Source: Caldifarciminota bacterium
GTDB taxonomy: Bacteria > Hydrothermota > Tepidihabitantia > SM23-42
DNA length: 10,204 nucleotides
Reading direction: 5' to 3'
Assembly (NCBI GenBank): GCA_030671005.1
Contig: DAOVAN010000050.1
Span: 1-10,204, forward strand
Part shown: positions 7,486 to 10,204 of the stretch, in pieces
Numbering within the stretch: the first letter of the stretch is position 1
Layout of the letters: every line of letters starts with the position of its first letter
Made by a program: the position numbers and the translations under genes
The notes under the pieces: generated by a model
What the model was told of the DNA's origin: nothing
The model's database searches: none
The model's input: the letters and a program-made list of their open reading frames with translations, nothing else

Positions 7486-7631
7486 TGAGATTGTCCCGTG
7501 CGAAGCACGAGGTCCGTAGACTCTCGTAGAGTCTGACGAGACTCTGCGGATATCCTCGTTTCTGATAAATCAGAAACGGGACCGCGTCGCCCGCCTTCGC
7601 TAAAGCTACGGCGGACTCCTCGCAATGACGT
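7486..7631. repeat. Dispersed palindromic repeat with four hairpins
   Basis: The 146-base unit begins TGAGATTGTCCCG and ends CCTCGCAATGACGT. Such ends (CGTCATTGCGAGGA ... GACAATCTC) belong to a widespread intergenic repeat type that often yields spurious frames reading SLRGVRRS or HCEES, as it does here. Inside are four hairpins: CGTGC-GAA-GCACG (7497-7509); a trio of AGACTCT/AGAGTCT pieces (7519-7545); CGTTTCTGAT-AA-ATCAGAAACG (7557-7578), a perfect 10-bp stem; and CCGCC...GGCGG (7591-7614). There is no transposase gene, so it would be non-autonomous (REP or MITE-like). As RNA it could also act as a bidirectional 3'-end block for both converging genes. Confidence 0.75.
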
Positions 7632-7643
7632 ATGTGGCGCAAA

Positions 7644-7695
7644 AGTTAACAAAGTATAGCCCTAAAGGATCTACGACTGGTTGGTTTTGTTAACT
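7644..7695. repeat. AGTTAACAAA inverted repeat
   Basis: AGTTAACAAA (7644-7653) is perfectly inverted as TTTGTTAACT (7686-7695) across 32 bases. Each arm contains the palindrome GTTAAC. On the minus strand the second arm is followed by a few more T, so it might be a weak terminator for the EndoQ-like gene ending at 7736. A paired protein-binding site is the other option. The A/T-rich stem and long loop make either weak. Confidence 0.35.
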
Positions 7696-7735
7696 AATGA
7701 TGAAAAAAATAGATTACGGTGATGTATTCTTGTAG

Positions 7736-8959
7736 TCAGAACAGACTCATCTGGGATTCGGTCGGTTTTTCTTCCTCGAATATCTTAACCGTCCCGAACT
7801 CTCCGTCGTAGCCCGGGTTAATGATCAAATCACCGCGGCGCGTTCTTTCCACGCCTTGCGCAACACGCTCTTGAGTGTTATTTGCTAATTCGTCGATCGG
7901 CGTATTGAGCAATATTTCGAATTCGCTGCCGAAGATACCACACAATCTGCGGTATTCATTCTTTACCCCAACCGTATCACGACCCACACCCATCGCTTCG
8001 GCAATGATCTCTTCGAGGGGAATCATGTTTTTGTACGGAATCGAATTTTCCGGTACGAATCCCTCGTCCCGGTCGCCAAGGCTTTCGATGCGGTGCAAAA
8101 CACCGATGGTGAGACTGCGCGAACAAACCGGACATAGGTTGTTGTTGAACCGGGACTCTTTTGGCGATAACCGGACATCACACTTGCGGTGTCCATCAAA
8201 ATGGTACTTGCCTTCTTGGGGGTAGAATTCTATCGTATAAAGAAAGCGCTCGCGGTCCTTATTCTTCAACACATCACGCAGCTCGAAGTAATTCAGTTCA
8301 TCCCTGAATACATTCACTTCCCGACCCATACGGGCGGGCGAATGAGCATCAGAATTCGAAATCAGGGTATATTTATCAAGAACTGACAGACGCCAGTTCA
8401 TTGCCGGGTCTGAAGACAAACCGGTTTCCATGGCGAAAACATGATCCTTTAAATCACCCAAGCAATCATCGATCGAATCAAAACCTGAGTTAGAGCCGAA
8501 AAGAGCAAACCAGGGCGTCCAGATATGGGCCGGCACCAAGAAGACGTCGGGTGAGATATCAATGAGCGCCTTTAGCATGTCGTAGGTATCCAGGGATAGT
8601 ATGGGTCTGCCATCGGATGCTAGTTTTCCATAACGCCCTACATACTGCGTTACCTTTTCGGCCGTCTCAAAATCCGGGGCGAAGATTATATTGTGCAGAC
8701 GCCGTAATTTTCCTTTTCTCGTGTAGATGTTATTCACCTCGACGTTGAGCACAAATTTAACACCGCCGTATTCGTAAACGCCGTCGCCCGGTTTCAGATA
8801 TCTCTTCAATTCCTTAAACCATTCAGGATGCGTGAAGTCACCGGTTGCGACCATGCCGATACCCTTCAGTTTCGCATATTCGGTAATCTTGGGGATGATC
8901 ATCTCTTTTGACGTAGCCCGTGAGTAGCGGGAGTGTATATGCAGGTCAGCAATCATCAT
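7736..8959 (-). CDS. PHP-domain nuclease, endonuclease Q-like
   Basis: This is likely a DNA repair endonuclease of the EndoQ family, which nicks 5' of deaminated bases (hypoxanthine, uracil, xanthine) and abasic sites. The 407 residues begin with a PHP metal-binding core: DLHIHSRYSR (5-14; His7, His9), TGDFTHPEWF (39-48; Asp41, His44), Glu74, His89, PAHIWTPW (143-150; His145), METG with Glu178, and NSDAHSP (202-208). A zinc-finger-like insert follows, with HRKC (257-260) and CPVC (276-279), then a helical C-terminal region. Length is close to Pyrococcus EndoQ (about 424). The last five residues, QMSLF (403-407), fit the bacterial sliding-clamp binding motif. The start shares ATGA with the methyltransferase stop; a second ATG directly follows, so the first residue is uncertain by one. 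Activity is inferred from family only. Confidence 0.82.
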   Translation of the reverse strand: MMIADLHIHSRYSRATSKEMIIPKITEYAKLKGIGMVATGDFTHPEWFKELKRYLKPGDGVYEYGGVKFVLNVEVNNIYTRKGKLRRLHNIIFAPDFETAEKVTQYVGRYGKLASDGRPILSLDTYDMLKALIDISPDVFLVPAHIWTPWFALFGSNSGFDSIDDCLGDLKDHVFAMETGLSSDPAMNWRLSVLDKYTLISNSDAHSPARMGREVNVFRDELNYFELRDVLKNKDRERFLYTIEFYPQEGKYHFDGHRKCDVRLSPKESRFNNNLCPVCSRSLTIGVLHRIESLGDRDEGFVPENSIPYKNMIPLEEIIAEAMGVGRDTVGVKNEYRRLCGIFGSEFEILLNTPIDELANNTQERVAQGVERTRRGDLIINPGYDGEFGTVKIFEEEKPTESQMSLF

Positions 8960-9708
8960 TTCTTCACAACCCCCATTATCCTCAAATCGTCCTCTGTCGC
9001 CGGCGTGAAGGTAAGATGCCTATATAACCAACAGTCAAAACCGGCCGCTCTCAATAACTCTTCGATGACCATCAATGGATAACCACGCTCCTGATGAAAC
9101 TCCCGCAGGACCATCTCTTCACCGTTGCGACGTACGTGTAGGGTGATACTGAGCGAAGAAATATTGTTATTCGGGTTGAACCGGTTAGACCAAATCGAGA
9201 ACAAACCCTCATCCCGACGCTGAAAGCCGTTGTTACCCCACGCATCGCGGAGTGAATGAATCGTGTTCATGTCGAAGATGAAAATACCATCATCACTCAG
9301 GGCATCATAAACACGGCGAAAGCAGTACAGTAGCTCTGCTTCGGTCAGCAGATAGTTCAGGCTGTCATAAAGACAGGTTATTATCGGCATCTTCCTGCCC
9401 AGCTTGAAGTTTCGCATATCCCCGTTGACCAGCAGCGAACCGTTTTTCTTGAGTAACTTCTCCTTGCTCACTCTAAGCATGTCGATCGATTTGTCCAACC
9501 CGATCACTTCGTAACCCCTGTCTGACCACAGCTCCAAACAGACACCAGTGCCACATGCCAGATCGAAAATCCGTTTCTCTGTTATGTTGTTGAGGTTGAT
9601 GATTTTTTCGATGTGGTCAACCCAACCCGGGTAGTTGACAAACGACATCAGCTTATCGTAGTAGGGCGCGATCGTGGCGAACGCTGTGCTATAGAATCTT
9701 GATTCCAT
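8956..9708 (-). CDS. Class I SAM-dependent methyltransferase
   Basis: The 250-residue protein has a Rossmann-type methyltransferase fold. Motif I is FDLACGTG (48-55), the acidic end of strand 2 is GLDKS (70-74, Asp72), a GDMRNF motif follows at 96-101, and TCLYDSLNYL (111-120) is the motif IV-like segment typical of the family's small-molecule enzymes. The N terminus (YSTAFATIAPYYDKLM) is typical of UbiE/Tam-like proteins. No target-recognition domain is present, so DNA methylation is unlikely; the substrate cannot be told from sequence. The start ATG at 9708 lies inside the end of guaB (20-base overlap) and has AGAGAAG 9 bases upstream. The stop overlaps the next gene by four bases, so the three genes should be translated together. 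Confidence 0.85.
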   Translation of the reverse strand: MESRFYSTAFATIAPYYDKLMSFVNYPGWVDHIEKIINLNNITEKRIFDLACGTGVCLELWSDRGYEVIGLDKSIDMLRVSKEKLLKKNGSLLVNGDMRNFKLGRKMPIITCLYDSLNYLLTEAELLYCFRRVYDALSDDGIFIFDMNTIHSLRDAWGNNGFQRRDEGLFSIWSNRFNPNNNISSLSITLHVRRNGEEMVLREFHQERGYPLMVIEELLRAAGFDCWLYRHLTFTPATEDDLRIMGVVKK

Positions 9709-10204
9709 AATTTGGTGCTTCTCTGGTTATTGTTATGTCATGAGGATGACTTTCCCTCAACCCGGCACCACTGATTTTGATGAACCTAGCCTTCGCCTGC
9801 AACTCCTTGATATTCTTCGCCCCACAATAACCCAAGCCCTGCTTTATGCCCCCGACCAGTTGGAACAAGACTTCTCTTACCAGCCCCCGATAGGGCACTC
9901 TTCCTTCTACACCCTCGGGTACAAATTTCTTGGCTCCTTCCTGGAAATAACGATCGGCTGAGCCGCGCGACATCGCTCCTAATGAACCCATTGCTCGATA
10001 GGTTTTGTATCTTCTACCCTCAAGCAGTATGGTCTCACCAGGGCTTTCCTCGGTACCGGCAAAAAGGTTGCCGGTCATGATACTCGATGCACCACAAGCA
10101 AGGGCTTTGACAATATCACCCGAGTATCGGATACCACCGTCTGCAATAATCGGTATCTTTTGCTTGGTGGCGACCTGGGCACACTGGAGTATCGCCGTTA
10201 TTTG
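9689..10204 (-). CDS. guaB: IMP dehydrogenase, C-terminal part (window edge)
   Basis: The enzyme oxidises IMP to XMP with NAD+, the committed step of GMP synthesis in the cytosol. The 171 codons visible run in frame from the right edge, QITAILQCAQVATKQ, to the stop; the first two thirds, including the catalytic-cysteine loop and any CBS domains, lie outside. Diagnostic segments are IIADGGIRYSGDIVKALACG (the phosphate-binding loop region), LFAGTEESPGE, MGSLGAM, SRGSADRYFQ in the mobile flap, VPEGVEGRVPYRG, and the typical tail SGAGLRESHPHDITITREAP. This matches GuaB closely enough to exclude GMP reductase, whose flap and tail differ. It is the first visible gene of a three-gene overlapping operon; the promoter lies beyond the window. 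Confidence 0.95.
   Translation of the reverse strand, partial: QITAILQCAQVATKQKIPIIADGGIRYSGDIVKALACGASSIMTGNLFAGTEESPGETILLEGRRYKTYRAMGSLGAMSRGSADRYFQEGAKKFVPEGVEGRVPYRGLVREVLFQLVGGIKQGLGYCGAKNIKELQAKARFIKISGAGLRESHPHDITITREAPNYGIKIL

Larger units (their letters stand above)
7434..7735. other. Convergent spacer holding repeats, no gene
   Basis: This stretch lies between two convergent genes, the aminopeptidase and the EndoQ-like gene. It contains a weak hairpin CCAAG-CGGAA-CTTGG (7463-7477), the dispersed four-hairpin repeat (7486-7631) and an A/T-rich inverted repeat (7644-7695). Two open frames of about 65 codons on the minus strand lie almost wholly inside the repeat and are not genes. 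A run of seven T follows the EndoQ-like stop on the minus strand (near 7702-7708), without a convincing hairpin in front. Confidence 0.65.

Noticed and set aside
7448..7652. Two minus-strand open frames of 64 and 65 codons
   Set aside because: They are translations of the palindromic repeat; the HCEES and SLRGVRRS wording is a well-known artefact of this repeat type.
1..10204. CRISPR arrays, tRNA, rRNA, phage or transposase genes, and defence islands
   Set aside because: No regularly spaced direct repeats, tRNA-like clover pattern, or protein of such families was seen on either strand; AddAB here is a housekeeping repair system.

Overview
The window looks like bacterial chromosome from an uncultivated or poorly sampled lineage. 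Base composition is moderate, genes are densely packed, and no plasmid, phage or transposase gene is visible. Placement is tentative: the AddB type, the EndoQ-like gene, the dispersed palindromic repeat and the degenerate ATTTCG-type spacer would fit a candidate phylum of the WOR-3/Zixibacteria kind, but nothing here proves it.

Layout. Positions 1-392 hold no gene that I can support, only repeat-like spacer sequence and a possible terminator. Positions 393-6216 (minus strand) carry a two-gene operon, addB then addA, encoding a two-nuclease helicase-nuclease for double-strand break repair. Positions 6217-6578 form a compact regulatory zone: the addB promoter, a 58-residue membrane protein gene on the minus strand, and two back-to-back promoters. 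Positions 6579-7433 (plus strand) encode a DppA-type M55 aminopeptidase. Positions 7434-7735 are a convergent spacer filled by a four-hairpin dispersed repeat and an inverted repeat. From 7736 to the right edge the minus strand carries an overlapping operon, guaB (3' part only), a SAM methyltransferase, and a PHP-domain protein resembling endonuclease Q.

How the genes work together. AddAB processes broken DNA ends for recombination. The right-hand operon joins the enzyme that consumes IMP to a probable nuclease for deaminated bases such as hypoxanthine, with a methyltransferase of unknown role between them. The nuclease ends in a bacterial sliding-clamp binding peptide. The two operons therefore both concern DNA repair.

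The most notable regulatory signal is three near-consensus sigma-70-type promoters with the same 16-bp spacer within 350 bp. Two of them (addB and the dppA-like gene) place the -10 box only 8 and 5 bases before the ATG, with no Shine-Dalgarno sequence, which predicts leaderless mRNAs. The third, for the small membrane protein, leaves room for a strong AGGAGG and moves its start to a GTG.
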